64,000 nt of DNA from Pseudomonas sp. KU43P. Lineage in GTDB: Bacteria; Pseudomonadota; Gammaproteobacteria; Pseudomonadales; Pseudomonadaceae. A program made the position numbers and the translations under genes. The DNA lies in contig NZ_AP019365.1 in the NCBI RefSeq assembly GCF_033095865.1, positions 2,887,501-2,951,500 of the forward strand, given 5' to 3'. Under the pieces are notes generated by a model, which searched no databases, was not told the origin of the DNA, and saw only the letters and a program-made list of their open reading frames with translations. Positions 1 through 9,503 of the stretch are shown here, piece by piece (the stretch's first letter is position 1; each line of letters opens with the position of its first letter).

Positions 1-213
1 GTCCTTGAACACCGGCAGCCGCGTCAGGCCCTCGACCCCTTCATAGGTGGTGGCCACACCCAGGCGCGCCGCCCGGGCCAAGCCGTCGGAGGCCGCGTCG
101 ATGCCGACCATCGCCGCCATCTCCAGGTGTTGCGCGTTGCGCAGGATCTTGATCATCAGGTCGGTGCCGATGTTGCCGGAGCCGATGATGGCGACTTTAC
201 GTTTTTGGCTCAT
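1..213 (-). CDS. mhpF: Acetaldehyde dehydrogenase (acylating), N-terminal part, cut by window edge
   Basis: Only the first 71 codons are present; the gene runs off the left edge. The protein begins [20 protein letters not shown], and the GSGNIG Rossmann motif followed by [14 protein letters not shown] is typical of the CoA-acylating acetaldehyde dehydrogenase MhpF/DmpF/BphJ. The family converts acetaldehyde, released by the partner aldolase MhpE, to acetyl-CoA. It is the last visible gene of the mhpABCDF operon and starts 11 nt after mhpD ends; mhpE is expected further left. An SD-like GGAG lies just before the ATG at 213. The assignment is firm from both sequence and context. Confidence 0.9.
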   Translation of the reverse strand, partial: MSQKRKVAIIGSGNIGTDLMIKILRNAQHLEMAAMVGIDAASDGLARAARLGVATTYEGVEGLTRLPVFKD

Positions 214-224
214 GGAGTTCTCCG

Positions 225-1019
225 TCATTCGCCGCTGAAGGTCACGCCGACACGGCCGAGGCCGTCGATTTCGGCTTCGAAATGGTCACCGGGTGCCACC
301 GCCACCATGGGCCCGAGGGCACCGGTGAGGATGATGTCGCCAGCCCGCAGCGGCTCGCCCAGGCGCGCCATGGTGCGCGCCAGCCACACGGCGGCGTTGA
401 GCGGGTGGCCGAGGCATTCGGCGCCAGTGCCACTGGACACCCGCTCACCGTTGCGGGTCATGTGCATGGCGGCGCTGCGCAGGTCGAGGTCGTGCAGTGG
501 GCGAGCCGGGCCGCCCAGCACGAAGCAGCCACTGGAGGCGTTGTCGGCCACGGTGTCGGCAAACCGGATGTTCCAGCCCTGCACGCGGCTTCCGACGATT
601 TCCAGCGCCGGCAGGACATGGCCGGTGGCCGCAATCACATCGGCGAAAGTGGTCTGAGGGCTGGGCAGGTCACAGGCCAGCACCAGGGCGATCTCGGCCT
701 CGATTTTCGGCTGCATGACGCTGGCGTAGGGAACGGTCTCGTTGTCGCCGTAGCACATGTCGGCGAACAGGCTGCCGAAGTCTGGTTGGTCGACCCCCAA
801 TTGAGCCTGCACCTTGGGGTTGGTCAGGCCGATCTTGCGGCCGACCAGGCGCCGCCCTTCGGCCAGGGCGTGCGCGACGTTGAGGCGCTGAATGGCGTAA
901 GCCGCCTCGGCGTTTTCTGCGCCGATGGCCTCACGCAGCGGGGCGATGGCCTCTCCCTGCTGCTGGGCACGGCGAAGGTCGGCCGCCAGGCGCTCTAGGG
1001 TTTGCGAATCGATGGTCAT
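225..1019 (-). CDS. mhpD: 2-keto-4-pentenoate hydratase
   Basis: This 264-aa protein has the usual length and layout of the MhpD/DmpE hydratase family. It contains VGRKIGLTN near residue 60, [12 protein letters not shown] near 103-114 with the acidic metal ligands (ExE), and [16 protein letters not shown] near the C-terminus. The family adds water to 2-hydroxypentadienoate to give 4-hydroxy-2-oxovalerate. In the operon it follows mhpC by 15 nt and precedes mhpF, which matches the order of the reactions. It is a cytosolic enzyme with no signal peptide. Nothing unusual was seen. Confidence 0.93.
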   Translation of the reverse strand: MTIDSQTLERLAADLRRAQQQGEAIAPLREAIGAENAEAAYAIQRLNVAHALAEGRRLVGRKIGLTNPKVQAQLGVDQPDFGSLFADMCYGDNETVPYASVMQPKIEAEIALVLACDLPSPQTTFADVIAATGHVLPALEIVGSRVQGWNIRFADTVADNASSGCFVLGGPARPLHDLDLRSAAMHMTRNGERVSSGTGAECLGHPLNAAVWLARTMARLGEPLRAGDIILTGALGPMVAVAPGDHFEAEIDGLGRVGVTFSGE

Positions 1020-1034
1020 GGGGTGTACCTCAAA

Positions 1035-1898
1035 TCAGTGCTGGAGGAAGTCCAGCACCAGGCGGTTGAAGGTGTCGGCGTGCTCCCACTGCGCCCAGTG
1101 GCCGCAGTTGTTGAACACGTGCAGCTCGGCATCGGCGATGCCGGCGATCAGGCGCAGGCCCACATCCATTGGCACGAAACGGTCGTTGCGGCCCCAGATG
1201 ACCAGGGTCCTGGCCTTGATCTCGCCCAGACGTGCGCCGAAATCCGGGAACTGCCGCGGGTTGGCAGCCTGGCTGGCGACGAAGTTCTCCAGGTGATCGC
1301 GGCGGCTGAGCATGTTGTCCAGGCGGGTCTGGAACAGCGCTTCGGTAAGGTCGCTGGGGTCGTAGACGAAGACGTTCATCATCTTCTTCAGGTTGTCGAT
1401 GGTCGGCTCGCGGTACAGGCCGTTGAGCAGCTTGATGCCTTCAGTGGGCATCGGCACGAACGGGCTGGCGCCGCCGGTGCCGCCCCCCATCAGCACCAGC
1501 TTGCCGACCCGCTCGGGGTGGTTCAGGGCAAAGGCCACCGCACTGTGGCCGCCCATGGAGTTGCCGAGGATGTGCACGCGCTCCAGGCCCAGCACATCGA
1601 GCAGGCCCTTTAGGGCGGTGGCATTGAGGTCCGAACGCGAGCCGCGGCAGATGACTGGGTCGCTCTTGCTCCAGCCAGGGCAATCCATCAGCACGACGCG
1701 GTAGCCAGCGGCCAGCAGCGGTTCGAGGTTGCGGCTGAAGTTGGCCCAGCCACTGGCGCCTGGGCCGGAGCCGTGCAGCATCACTACGGTGTCGGCGCCT
1801 TCGCCGAGGTCGTTGTAGTGCAGCTGCAGGTCAAGGTCGCCTTCGCGGATACGGGCGAAACGGCTGCTGCCAGCTTCACTGAGCGGAATACGGGTCAT
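1035..1898 (-). CDS. mhpC: 2-hydroxy-6-oxononadienedioate hydrolase (C-C bond hydrolase)
   Basis: A 287-aa alpha/beta hydrolase beginning [19 protein letters not shown]. It shows [10 protein letters not shown] (oxyanion region), the nucleophile elbow [17 protein letters not shown] with the acid, and [10 protein letters not shown] with the catalytic His. This is the meta-cleavage-product hydrolase type that splits the ring-fission product of 2,3-dihydroxyphenylpropionate into 2-hydroxypentadienoate and succinate. The frame stays open much further upstream, inside mhpB, but the ATG at 1898 gives the family length and lies 19 nt after the mhpB stop. Confidence 0.93.
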   Translation of the reverse strand: MTRIPLSEAGSSRFARIREGDLDLQLHYNDLGEGADTVVMLHGSGPGASGWANFSRNLEPLLAAGYRVVLMDCPGWSKSDPVICRGSRSDLNATALKGLLDVLGLERVHILGNSMGGHSAVAFALNHPERVGKLVLMGGGTGGASPFVPMPTEGIKLLNGLYREPTIDNLKKMMNVFVYDPSDLTEALFQTRLDNMLSRRDHLENFVASQAANPRQFPDFGARLGEIKARTLVIWGRNDRFVPMDVGLRLIAGIADAELHVFNNCGHWAQWEHADTFNRLVLDFLQH

Positions 1899-1917
1899 GA
1901 TTGTGGTCCTCTGTGGA

Positions 1918-2862
1918 TCAGGTAAGGGAATGGGCGCTGAGCGAGCCGAAACCGGCGATCCACTCCGGAATCGGCCGGTAGTAGCGCTGGCTGGCCTGGT
2001 AGTCGCCGAATGCCGCGAGCGCGGCGAACGCCGCGACCCAGCACTTGATCTCGTGGGTCGACTTGCCGGCCAGCGCCGACAGTTCGGCATTGCCCATGGC
2101 GTCGAGCTCACCGAAACGGTGCTGCTCCAGCAGGTCGAGGAAATGGTTGTCCCAGGCGGGATTGAGCGGGTGCAGCGTGTGCGGGTCGCGCACGAACGCT
2201 TCGGCCGCGCTGATGACCCGCTGCTGCCGCGCCTGGCGCTCGTCGGCCGGCAGGTCACGGCCACTGCCCATCAGGCGGTCGGCCATGCGCGCATCGACAT
2301 GCGCCAGCTCCGGTACCGGCGGCTGGTGCGAAAGCCCGCCAGAACCGAGAAACAGCACGCGCTTGCCGGTGGTTCGGGCGAATCTGCCAATGGCTGCGCC
2401 GAGCCGGCGGGCACGGGCGAACCCCGGCAGTGGTACCGCCACGCTGTTGATGAACACCGGGATCACCGGTTTTGCAGCCAGGCCGCCGAGCAGAAACTCC
2501 AGCGGCTGGGCAAAGCCATGGTCAACCTGCATGCGGTAGGACACGGCGGTGTCCACGCCCGCCTCCAGCACCGCGTTGGCACAGGCTTGGGCAATATCGC
2601 GCGGCACGTCGAGCGGGCCGGCCGCACTCTGGAAGTCGCCGATGGCGGTGGCGCCCATCCCCATGCAGAAGGCCGGCATCACGTCATAGAAGAAGCCGTT
2701 GTAGTGGTCCGGGGCGAACAGCACCACCAGCTCCGGGTCGAACGCGGCGATGCGCGCACGGGCGGCGGCGATCACCTCCTCCACCTCGGCCAGCACGGCA
2801 GGCTCAGGGTCGACGTAACCCACCAGCGGGGTGTGCGACAGGCAGTGCAGATAAGCGCTCAT
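1918..2862 (-). CDS. mhpB: 2,3-dihydroxyphenylpropionate 1,2-dioxygenase (extradiol)
   Basis: The 314-aa product beginning [20 protein letters not shown] matches the length and N-terminus of class III extradiol dioxygenase MhpB. Visible features are [17 protein letters not shown] near residue 50-66 and [12 protein letters not shown] near 170. The latter carries the second His of the Fe(II) site typical of LigB-type enzymes. It performs the meta ring cleavage. The open frame extends further upstream, but the ATG at 2862 gives the family length and lies one nucleotide after the mhpA stop codon (TGA-g-ATG), which implies translational coupling. Confidence 0.94.
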   Translation of the reverse strand: MSAYLHCLSHTPLVGYVDPEPAVLAEVEEVIAAARARIAAFDPELVVLFAPDHYNGFFYDVMPAFCMGMGATAIGDFQSAAGPLDVPRDIAQACANAVLEAGVDTAVSYRMQVDHGFAQPLEFLLGGLAAKPVIPVFINSVAVPLPGFARARRLGAAIGRFARTTGKRVLFLGSGGLSHQPPVPELAHVDARMADRLMGSGRDLPADERQARQQRVISAAEAFVRDPHTLHPLNPAWDNHFLDLLEQHRFGELDAMGNAELSALAGKSTHEIKCWVAAFAALAAFGDYQASQRYYRPIPEWIAGFGSLSAHSLT

Positions 2863-2863
2863 C

Positions 2864-4531
2864 TCAGGCCACCTTGGACGCCAGAGGCGCCTGCTGGTTG
2901 AGCGGCGGATGGGCAGCGAGTGCACGCAGCATGCCGTCGCTGGCCTCGCCGAGGGTCTGCGCAATGGCCACCGCGCCGACGAAACGGTCCGGACGCAGCA
3001 GCACGATCGACACCGGATAACGTCCGAACCATTCCTTCAGGCGGCCGGTGCTGTCACCCACGCGAATGACCCCTTGCGGCACTTCGCGCCCGGCCTTGAG
3101 CTGCACTTGCGGCAGCACCTGGATGAAACAGGCACCTAAGGCACGCCAGCCCTCGACCTGGGCGGCGCTCAAGCCCCAGAGCGGGTCGTTGCCCCAGGCG
3201 ATGAAGGCGAAATGGTTGCCGATCACGTCGTCGAGCAGGCGTGTTTCGCCCGCTTCGGTGACCACCTTGGGCTGGATGAACATGCGCCCGACCGGCGTGG
3301 CCTGGCCGCTCTTCCCTGCCACCAGTGCGCCCTTGGTGTACTGCGGCATGGGCTTGAAGCGCATTTCCAGAAAGTAGCGCTTGACCGCCGGCAGGTAGTT
3401 CAGTGCCCAGGACACACCGTCGCGCAATACCCCCTGCCAGCGTTTCGGCGGCGCCAGCACATGGCCGGCGAGTACCGACAGGTCGATCATCGCCTTGGCG
3501 TGATCGCGGCGCTCCTGTTCGTAGGTGTCCAGCAGCGCTTCACCCGCCAGCCCCTTGGCCACCAGGGCCAGCTTCCAGCCAAGGTTGCTGGCATCGCGCA
3601 TGCCGCTGTTGTAACCCTGGCCCTGCCACACCGGCATGATGTGCGCGGCGTCACCGGCCAGCAGCACCCGCTTGTCGCGGAAGCGGCCGGCCAGGCGAGC
3701 GTTGTGGGTATAGACACGCTTGCGGATCAGCTCGACCCGGTCCGGGTCCGGCAGCACCTTGGCCAGCAGCTTGCGCAGGTTTTCCGGCTTGCCCAGTTCC
3801 GCTTCGGTCTCCCCCGGCATGACCATGAACTCGAAGCGCCGCACGCCATGGGGCAAGGCAGCAGACACATAGGGGCGCACCGGGTCGCAGCACAGGTACA
3901 CGTTGGGCGTACCCAGCGGGTCGTTGGCGATGTCGATGACGATCCATTGATTGGGCGCGGTCTTGCCTTCGAAGGAGATGTCCAGGGTCCGGCGGATGAG
4001 GCTGTTGCCACCGTCGCATGCCACCAGGTAGCGGGCGCGCACGGTCTCCTGGCGGCCTTCGGGGCCAGCCATGCGCAGGCTCACACCTTGCGCATCCTGC
4101 CGGAACTCGACCACATCGCGGGAGAACAGCGTGCGTACGTTGTCAAAGCGGGCCAGGCCCTTGTACAACACGGCATCGACCTGGGGCTGGATGAATGCGT
4201 TGCGCCGCGACCAGCCGAACTCGTCGGTCATCGGCTGGATATCGGCAAAGCAGCGGCCCTTGGGGGTCAGAAAGCGCATGGCATGCCACGGGGTGGTGTG
4301 CGGTAGCACATCCTCGACCAGGCCGATGGCCTGCATGGTACGCAGCGACTCGTCGTCGATACCGATGGCGCGGGGGTAGTCGATCAACTGATCGAGCTTC
4401 TCGATCTGCAGCACCTGGACCCCGGCCTGGCCCAGGTAGTTGGCGATCGCCAGCCCTACCGGGCCGGCACCGATGACCACTACGTCTGCGGTGTAGTCGG
4501 CCTGAAGATGTTCTGGATGGAGTGTGTTCAT
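2864..4531 (-). CDS. mhpA: 3-(3-hydroxyphenyl)propionate hydroxylase, FAD-dependent
   Basis: This 555-aa group A flavoprotein monooxygenase is the first gene of the mhp operon. It has the dinucleotide-binding [14 protein letters not shown] near residue 20, the DG motif in [12 protein letters not shown] near 172, and the GD motif in [17 protein letters not shown] near 293. The family adds a 2-hydroxyl to 3-(3-hydroxyphenyl)propionate using NADH and O2. The ATG at 4531 is preceded by GAGG at suitable spacing and gives the family length; the frame is open further up to 4828 but that would cross the promoter. mhpB follows after one nucleotide. Confidence 0.93.
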   Translation of the reverse strand: MNTLHPEHLQADYTADVVVIGAGPVGLAIANYLGQAGVQVLQIEKLDQLIDYPRAIGIDDESLRTMQAIGLVEDVLPHTTPWHAMRFLTPKGRCFADIQPMTDEFGWSRRNAFIQPQVDAVLYKGLARFDNVRTLFSRDVVEFRQDAQGVSLRMAGPEGRQETVRARYLVACDGGNSLIRRTLDISFEGKTAPNQWIVIDIANDPLGTPNVYLCCDPVRPYVSAALPHGVRRFEFMVMPGETEAELGKPENLRKLLAKVLPDPDRVELIRKRVYTHNARLAGRFRDKRVLLAGDAAHIMPVWQGQGYNSGMRDASNLGWKLALVAKGLAGEALLDTYEQERRDHAKAMIDLSVLAGHVLAPPKRWQGVLRDGVSWALNYLPAVKRYFLEMRFKPMPQYTKGALVAGKSGQATPVGRMFIQPKVVTEAGETRLLDDVIGNHFAFIAWGNDPLWGLSAAQVEGWRALGACFIQVLPQVQLKAGREVPQGVIRVGDSTGRLKEWFGRYPVSIVLLRPDRFVGAVAIAQTLGEASDGMLRALAAHPPLNQQAPLASKVA

Positions 4532-4761
4532 TGTTGTAATCCTCGACACTGCCCGGCGGCATTCCCGGAAAACTCCAGGCAAGCCGCTAGCGTCCTCGCG
4601 CAGGCAGGCGCAAGGCTGGAAAATGGGCGTTTTGGCTGGTTCGGGCTTTAGCGGTGCGGCGCTACGCTTTGGTCTGTAAAGGCGTAGGCACGGGGTAAGG
4701 ACGGCAGGCAGGTATGACGCATGGCTTTTCCCCTTCAAGGGCGTTTGTAGTTGTTGGGGCG

Positions 4762-4791
4762 AGTATAGGAACGGCGTCGATCGTCCTACAA
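4762..4791 (-). promoter_or_regulatory. Probable sigma-70 promoter of mhpABCDF
   Basis: On the minus strand TTGTAG (4786-4791) and TATACT (4762-4767) are separated by 18 nt, giving a predicted start near 4755, about 225 nt upstream of mhpA. The -35 box is weak, as expected for an activator-dependent promoter. The palindromic operator at 4809-4823 is centred about 60 bases upstream of the predicted start. This is inferred from sequence spacing only. Confidence 0.6.
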
Positions 4792-4808
4792 TGAAAAACC
4801 GGCCTGTC

Positions 4809-4823
4809 GTGCACCAAGTGCAC
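4809..4823. promoter_or_regulatory. Candidate MhpR (IclR-family) operator
   Basis: GTGCACCAAGTGCAC is a perfect 6-bp inverted repeat around a 3-bp centre. From memory, the E. coli MhpR site upstream of mhpA has the same GTGCAC...GTGCAC core and is centred near -58. Here the dyad is centred near -61 relative to the predicted mhpA start. Position and sequence together make this a likely activator site, although the regulator gene itself is not in the window. Confidence 0.65.
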
Positions 4824-4978
4824 ATCATTGATTTATAAGGCTTTTAATTCGGACTCAGGTGTTCGACGACACTAGGCCAACGCTGAAGAAGCCCAGCACG
4901 AACATTGATCCAGATTAATATGCAGGCACCACGCCTCCCCCAGACTATGAACTCCGCACCCTCACTGGGGGATCAGGC

Positions 4979-6010
4979 ATGACCATTATCGTGACCGGCG
5001 CAGCCGGTTTCATCGGCAGCAATCTGGTCAAGGCGCTCAATCGCCGAAACGAAAGCCAGATCATCGCCGTCGACGACCTCACCGATGGCGACAAATTTCG
5101 CAACCTCGTCGACTGCGATATCGCCGACTATCTCGACAAAGACCATTTCCTCGAGCGTTTGCGTCAGGGCCAGTTCGGCAAGGTCCGTGCCGTGCTGCAC
5201 CAGGGCGCCTGCTCAAGCACCGTCGAAGGCGACGGGCGCTTCATGATGGAAAACAACTACCGCTACAGTTGCGAGCTGTTCACCGCAGCCCAGGACCGCC
5301 AGATTCCGCTGCTGTATGCCTCCTCGGCTGCCGTGTATGGCGCGGGGCAGGTTTTTCGCGAACAACGCGAACATGAGCAGCCACTCAACGTCTATGGCTA
5401 CTCCAAATTCCTCTTCGATCAATATGTGCGCCGGCATCTGGCGGATGCGCGCAGCCAGGTCGTAGGCCTGCGCTACTTCAACGTCTATGGCCCTCGCGAA
5501 CTGCACAAAGGCGCCATGGCGTCGGTCGCCCTGCACTGCTTCAACCAGTACCAGGCCCACGGCAAGGTCAGCCTGTTCGGCCGCTATGGCGATTATCCTG
5601 CCGGTGGCCACCTGCGCGACTTCGTCTCGGTTGACGATGTGGTCAAGGTCAACCTGTTCTTCCTCGACCATACGCACTTGAGCGGCATCTTCAATGTCGG
5701 CAGCGGCCGCGCCCAGCCTTTCAACGACGTAGCCCTGGCGATCATCAATCGCCTGCGCGGGCAAGAAGGCCGCACGCCCCTGTCGCTGCAAGCGGCGCTG
5801 CGCGAAGGCGTGCTGGAATACACGGCATTCCCTGACCACTTGCGTGGCAAGTACCAGTGCTACACCTGTGCCGACCTGCAACGCCTGCGCAGCGTCGGCT
5901 TCGCAGACCCTACGTTGAGCGTCGAACAAGGCGTTGCGCGTTACTGCGACTGGCTGCTGGGCGAGCAACGCCCCTTGCAGATGCCCTTCAGCCAAGTGGA
6001 CGTTGCCTGA
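4979..6010 (+). CDS. hldD: ADP-L-glycero-D-manno-heptose 6-epimerase
   Basis: A 343-aa extended short-chain dehydrogenase/reductase. It has the NAD(P)-binding GAAGFIGS at residues 7-14, ASSAAVYG near 114-121 and the catalytic Y139-xxx-K143 (VYGYSK). Family-specific stretches include [14 protein letters not shown] and [11 protein letters not shown]. It epimerises ADP-D-glycero-manno-heptose for the LPS inner core. It is a housekeeping gene lying between two catabolic clusters, divergent from mhpA and convergent with paaX, with only 7 nt between its stop and that of paaX. The length is normal for HldD/RfaD. Confidence 0.9.
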   Translation: MTIIVTGAAGFIGSNLVKALNRRNESQIIAVDDLTDGDKFRNLVDCDIADYLDKDHFLERLRQGQFGKVRAVLHQGACSSTVEGDGRFMMENNYRYSCELFTAAQDRQIPLLYASSAAVYGAGQVFREQREHEQPLNVYGYSKFLFDQYVRRHLADARSQVVGLRYFNVYGPRELHKGAMASVALHCFNQYQAHGKVSLFGRYGDYPAGGHLRDFVSVDDVVKVNLFFLDHTHLSGIFNVGSGRAQPFNDVALAIINRLRGQEGRTPLSLQAALREGVLEYTAFPDHLRGKYQCYTCADLQRLRSVGFADPTLSVEQGVARYCDWLLGEQRPLQMPFSQVDVA

Positions 6011-6017
6011 GTCTGGT

Positions 6018-6941
6018 TCAGGCCAGGCCGCCAAAGCGCCGGTAGAAGCTCTCGTTCACATCTGGCAAGGGGCCGTCTGCGGTTTCCAGTGCCGCGCTCA
6101 GCCACTCTTCAGTCTTGGCATAAATCAGCCGATACAGGTTGCGGCACAGCTGTCGTGCCGCTCGGCCTTCCCAGTCACCCGGCAGCAGCTCGTCGGGCAG
6201 TTGCGGGTCGCGCAGCAGCAGCCGGCGGTATTCATGAATGAGCAAGGTGCGCGCCAGGAAGCAATCCTGGGCGTTGAGCTCCGTTTGCTCCTTCAGGCTC
6301 TGCCAGAGTGGGCGGAACAGCTGGATGAACTCGCTGTACTGCTGCCCCAGCTCGTCGATCCGCCAGCTTTCTCGTACTTGCGCGCGCATGGCCTTGGAGG
6401 CCAGCACTTCCTGGGTGTGGGTTTCGAAGACGATGCTGTCGTCGCTTGCCTCCAGCTCGCGCAGGGTGGCCGCCAGGTCGCCGCGGTCCGCCCGTGGGCA
6501 GCCCAGCACGTTGGGCGCCATCACGCCAAAGCCCTGCCATTCCAGCTCTTCACGTACCGCCTTGCGCTTGCCGGCCTCGAGCTGTGACAGCAGCACCAGG
6601 GTCCAGGCGCCATCCCAGGCCGGCTGGCTTGGGCTGTACACACGTTTGAAGGCCTTTTCGAAGCGCCGGCGACCGGTCCCGGTAAGGCTGTAATAGCTGC
6701 GCCGGCCAACTTTTTCGGCGGTCAGCCAGCCTTCCTTGGTCAGGCGGAAGATGGAGGTGCGGATCAGCCGTTCATTGATGCCGATCGGCTCCAGCAGGTT
6801 GATCAGGCTGCCCAGCCAGACCGTGCCGCCATGGGGTTCGATGGCATCACCGTAGAGGGTGATGATCAGCGAACTGGCGCGAATCGGGGTCTGCTCCTGG
6901 AAGCGAGTGATCAAGGTATTCAGCGGGGCGAGGTTGCTCAT
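6018..6941 (-). CDS. paaX: Phenylacetate degradation repressor PaaX
   Basis: The 307-aa form starting MSNLAPLNTLITRF matches the usual PaaX length. It has an N-terminal winged-helix region (RLIRTSIFRLTKEGWL near residues 57-72), the central PaaX domain with GRRSYYSLT, and a C-terminal domain with LLIHEYRRLLLRDPQLP. The family represses paa operons, and phenylacetyl-CoA releases it. The start is uncertain. An in-frame ATG at 7022 overlaps the paaY stop by the ATGA pattern and would give 334 aa, and the ATG at 6941 lacks a clear SD. I chose the shorter form on family length. Confidence 0.9.
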   Translation of the reverse strand: MSNLAPLNTLITRFQEQTPIRASSLIITLYGDAIEPHGGTVWLGSLINLLEPIGINERLIRTSIFRLTKEGWLTAEKVGRRSYYSLTGTGRRRFEKAFKRVYSPSQPAWDGAWTLVLLSQLEAGKRKAVREELEWQGFGVMAPNVLGCPRADRGDLAATLRELEASDDSIVFETHTQEVLASKAMRAQVRESWRIDELGQQYSEFIQLFRPLWQSLKEQTELNAQDCFLARTLLIHEYRRLLLRDPQLPDELLPGDWEGRAARQLCRNLYRLIYAKTEEWLSAALETADGPLPDVNESFYRRFGGLA

Positions 6942-7018
6942 GGAGGAACTGTGCGCGGAGAAAGCACCGACTATACCTGTGCGGCGGCCTGCCTGACCAT
7001 GGCGCGGCGCAGGAAGGT

Positions 7019-7618
7019 TCATGCGCCCTCCTCGCCCTTGGGCCGGTGACCGTTATCACCCATGCGTGGGCGGTGCAACTCGGCCTCAGTCAGCGGCGGG
7101 CATTCGACCATGCTGGCGATGCAGCGCTCGCTCAGGCGCTGGTACTCGGCGGTGCCGCGCTGTTTCCAGGCCAATTCCTGCTCGGTCAGCGGGCGTTTGA
7201 CCTGCGCCGGCGCGCCCATCACCAGGCTCTGTTCCGCGCACGTGAAACCGGCCTTGACGAATGCCGTGGCGCCGACGATGCAACGGGCCGCCACTTGAGC
7301 ACCGTCCATCACCACCGCGTTCATCCCGATCAGCGCGTCCTCGCCTACCCGGCAACCGTGCAGCACCGCGCCGTGGCCGACATGGCCGTTGCGCTCGATC
7401 ACCGTGTCGCCACCCGGGAAGCCGTGCATCACGCAGGTGTCCTGCAGGTTGGCACCCTCCTCCAGGACGATCCGGCCGAAATCACCGCGCAAGGACGCCA
7501 GCGGCCCCACGTAGCAGCGCGGGCCAACGATCACGTCGCCGATCAGCACGGCGCTGGGATGCACATAGGCAGTGGGGTCGACCACCGGGGTCAGGCCATC
7601 GAGGCGGTAGCAAGGCAT
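7019..7618 (-). CDS. paaY: PaaY, hexapeptide-repeat protein of phenylacetate catabolism
   Basis: This 199-aa left-handed beta-helix protein resembles gamma-carbonic anhydrases. It has PSAVLIGDVIVGPRCYVG near residue 20, LRGDFG, then the metal-binding histidine region VMHGFPGGDTVIERNGHVGH. E. coli PaaY has been described as a thioesterase that hydrolyses dead-end CoA intermediates such as 2-hydroxycyclohepta-1,4,6-triene-1-formyl-CoA. It begins at 7618 after an AGGAT SD, is divergent from paaF, and is co-transcribed with paaX, so repressor and salvage enzyme form one operon. Confidence 0.92.
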   Translation of the reverse strand: MPCYRLDGLTPVVDPTAYVHPSAVLIGDVIVGPRCYVGPLASLRGDFGRIVLEEGANLQDTCVMHGFPGGDTVIERNGHVGHGAVLHGCRVGEDALIGMNAVVMDGAQVAARCIVGATAFVKAGFTCAEQSLVMGAPAQVKRPLTEQELAWKQRGTAEYQRLSERCIASMVECPPLTEAELHRPRMGDNGHRPKGEEGA

Positions 7619-7899
7619 AGCGATTATCCTGAAATGATTCGCAACGTTTAACGATCTTGTATCGTAAATACGCTTTTCGTCAAACCTTATTCATCCCGTC
7701 AATTCCGGCTTATGCAGGCGTCATCTAGGGGTATTGTAAAGACTCAAAGGATACACGAATTATGTATCGCTATTGCATTCATGTATCACATGGTGCTTAT
7801 ACTTGCTCCACCTGGGCACGGCCCTCCGTTGCCCCTGCAAACAATTCCAAGAAATGCCGGCCACCCGATGCGCCGTGCGAGCAGCCCGAGGACCCTCAC
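7619..7899. promoter_or_regulatory. paaY/paaF divergent control region with candidate PaaX half-sites
   Basis: The 281-bp gap contains several copies of the GATAC/GTATC element that also builds the perfect dyad upstream of paaA. They are the inverted pair ACGAT-N5-ATCGT at 7651-7665 with GTATC inside it, GATAC at 7750-7754, GTATC at 7764-7768 and GTATC at 7783-7787. Toward paaF, TTGCAT (7773-7778) and TATACT (7798-7803) are 19 nt apart, a weak promoter candidate with half-sites in and next to it. Toward paaY see the separate promoter entry. PaaX binding is inferred. Confidence 0.6.
7656..7683 (-). promoter_or_regulatory. Candidate sigma-70 promoter of paaYX
   Basis: On the minus strand TTGACG (7678-7683) and TACAAG (7656-7661) are 16 nt apart, about 40 bases upstream of the paaY ATG. 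The hexamers closely resemble those proposed for paaA (TTGACG and TACAAA). As at paaA, a GATAC element lies between the boxes or overlaps the -10, the position where a repressor would block polymerase. Confidence 0.5.
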
Positions 7900-8673
7900 A
7901 TGCCGCGTTATCTCCACGTGCAAGCACCGGAACAGGGTGTGCGCCTGGTCATCCTGCAACGCCCCGAAGCACTCAATGCCTTGTGCACCGAGCTGCTGGC
8001 AGAGCTCGCTAGCGAACTGGACGCCGCCGAACTCGACGAACAGACTCGCGCCGTGGTCATCACCGGCAGCCGCAAGGCCTTCGCCGCCGGCGCCGACATC
8101 GGCGAGATGGCCGAGCGCGACTTGGTCGGCATCCTCAATGACCCCCGCGTTGGCCATTGGCAGCGCATCGGCGCGTTTTCCAAACCGCTGATCGCGGCCG
8201 TCAACGGCTACGCCCTGGGCGGTGGCTGCGAACTGGTGATGTGCGCCGACATCGTCATCGCCGGCGATGACGCCCGTTTCGGCCAGCCGGAAATCAACCT
8301 GGGCATCATCCCCGGCGCCGGTGGCACCCAGCGCCTGCTGCGCGCGGTGGGCAAGCCGCTGGCGATGCAGATGGTACTGACCGGTGAAGCCATCAGCGCC
8401 CGGCATGCCTTGCAGGCCGGCCTGGTCAGCGAGATCACCCAGCCAGAGCTGACCGTCGAGCGCGCCCTGCAGGTGGCCCGCAGCATCGCCGCCAAAGCAC
8501 CGCTGGCGGTGCGCCTGGCCAAGGAAGCGCTGCTCAAGGCGGGCGACACCGACCTTGCCAGCGGCCTGCGCTTCGAGCGCCACGCTTTCACCCTGCTGGC
8601 CGGCACCGCCGACCGCAACGAGGGCATCCGCGCCTTCCAGGAAAAACGCCCGGCCCAGTTCAAAGGCCGTTGA
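7900..8673 (+). CDS. paaF: 2,3-dehydroadipyl-CoA hydratase (crotonase family)
   Basis: A 257-aa enoyl-CoA hydratase-like protein starting MPRYLHVQAPEQGVRLVILQ. It has RPEALNALC, AAGADIGEM (first oxyanion-hole segment), GYALGGGCELVMCAD (second) and GIIPGAGGTQRL carrying the catalytic Glu. In the phenylacetate pathway PaaF hydrates 2,3-dehydroadipyl-CoA. The frame is open from 7762 upstream, but the ATG at 7900 gives the family length and the normal N-terminus. It is the first gene of paaFGHIJK; paaG follows after 36 nt. Confidence 0.92.
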   Translation: MPRYLHVQAPEQGVRLVILQRPEALNALCTELLAELASELDAAELDEQTRAVVITGSRKAFAAGADIGEMAERDLVGILNDPRVGHWQRIGAFSKPLIAAVNGYALGGGCELVMCADIVIAGDDARFGQPEINLGIIPGAGGTQRLLRAVGKPLAMQMVLTGEAISARHALQAGLVSEITQPELTVERALQVARSIAAKAPLAVRLAKEALLKAGDTDLASGLRFERHAFTLLAGTADRNEGIRAFQEKRPAQFKGR

Positions 8674-8709
8674 CCAGCCCTTTCCATTGCCTGACGGAGC
8701 GAGTCTCAG

Positions 8710-9501
8710 ATGACTTTCGAGCACATCCTGTTTTCCATCGAGGACGGCGTCGCCCTCCTCTCGCTGAACCGGCCCGAGCAGCTGAACAGCTTCAACACCA
8801 AAATGCACCTGGAGGTGCGCGAAGCCCTCAAGCAGGTGCGCCACAGCGACCAGGTGCGGGTGCTGCTGCTGACCGCCGAGGGCCGCGGCTTCTGCGCAGG
8901 CCAGGACCTGTCCGACCGCAATGTGGCACCCGGCGCCGAGATGCCTGACCTGGGTGAATCCATCGAGCGCTTCTACAACCCGTTGGTGCGTACCCTGCGC
9001 GACCTGCCGCTGCCGGTCATCTGCGCCGTCAACGGCGTGGCCGCCGGTGCCGGTGCCAACCTGCCGCTGGCCTGCGATTTGGTGCTGGCGGCGCGTTCGG
9101 CCAGTTTCATCCAGGCGTTCTGCAAGATCGGCCTGGTGCCGGATTCGGGCGGTACCTGGTTGCTGCCGCGGCTGGTCGGCATGGCCCGGGCCAAGGCGCT
9201 GGCGATGCTCGGCGAGCGCCTGAGCGCAGAACAGGCCGAGCGCTGGGGGCTGATCCACCGGGTGGTCGACGACGCCGCGCTGCGTGACGAAGCCCTGGCA
9301 ATGGCACGCCACTTGGCCAGCCAGCCGACCTACGGCCTGGCGCTGATCAAGCGCAGCCTGAACGCCAGCTTCGATAACAGTTTCGACCAGCAGCTGGAGC
9401 TTGAGCGTGATCTGCAACGCCTGGCCGGACGCAGCGAAGACTACCGTGAGGGCGTCAACGCCTTCATGAACAAGCGCACACCTGAATTCAAGGGGCGTTG
9501 A
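8710..9501 (+). CDS. paaG: 1,2-epoxyphenylacetyl-CoA isomerase (crotonase family)
   Basis: The 263-aa product begins MTFEHILFSIEDGVALLSLN and shows RPEQLNSFN, GRGFCAGQDLSDR and NGVAAGAGANLPLACD. The GQDL segment and the Asp in GLVPDSGGTWLLPRL, in place of the hydratase Glu, are typical of PaaG. It isomerises the ring epoxide to an oxepin-CoA and also shifts a double bond later in the pathway. The stop codon overlaps a possible TTG start of paaH; the next ATG is 2 nt after the stop. Confidence 0.93.
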   Translation: MTFEHILFSIEDGVALLSLNRPEQLNSFNTKMHLEVREALKQVRHSDQVRVLLLTAEGRGFCAGQDLSDRNVAPGAEMPDLGESIERFYNPLVRTLRDLPLPVICAVNGVAAGAGANLPLACDLVLAARSASFIQAFCKIGLVPDSGGTWLLPRLVGMARAKALAMLGERLSAEQAERWGLIHRVVDDAALRDEALAMARHLASQPTYGLALIKRSLNASFDNSFDQQLELERDLQRLAGRSEDYREGVNAFMNKRTPEFKGR

Positions 9502-9503
9502 GC

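Larger units (their letters stand above)
4532..4978. other. Divergent mhpA/hldD intergenic region (447 bp)
   Basis: This gap holds the mhp promoter and operator (separate entries) on the minus side. That leaves an mhpA leader of about 225 nt, which is long. I found no convincing small gene in it. On the plus side the last 100 bases before hldD contain an AT-rich stretch around 4898-4922, with TAATAT near 4916, but no well-spaced -35 element, so the hldD promoter was not assigned. Confidence 0.6.
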
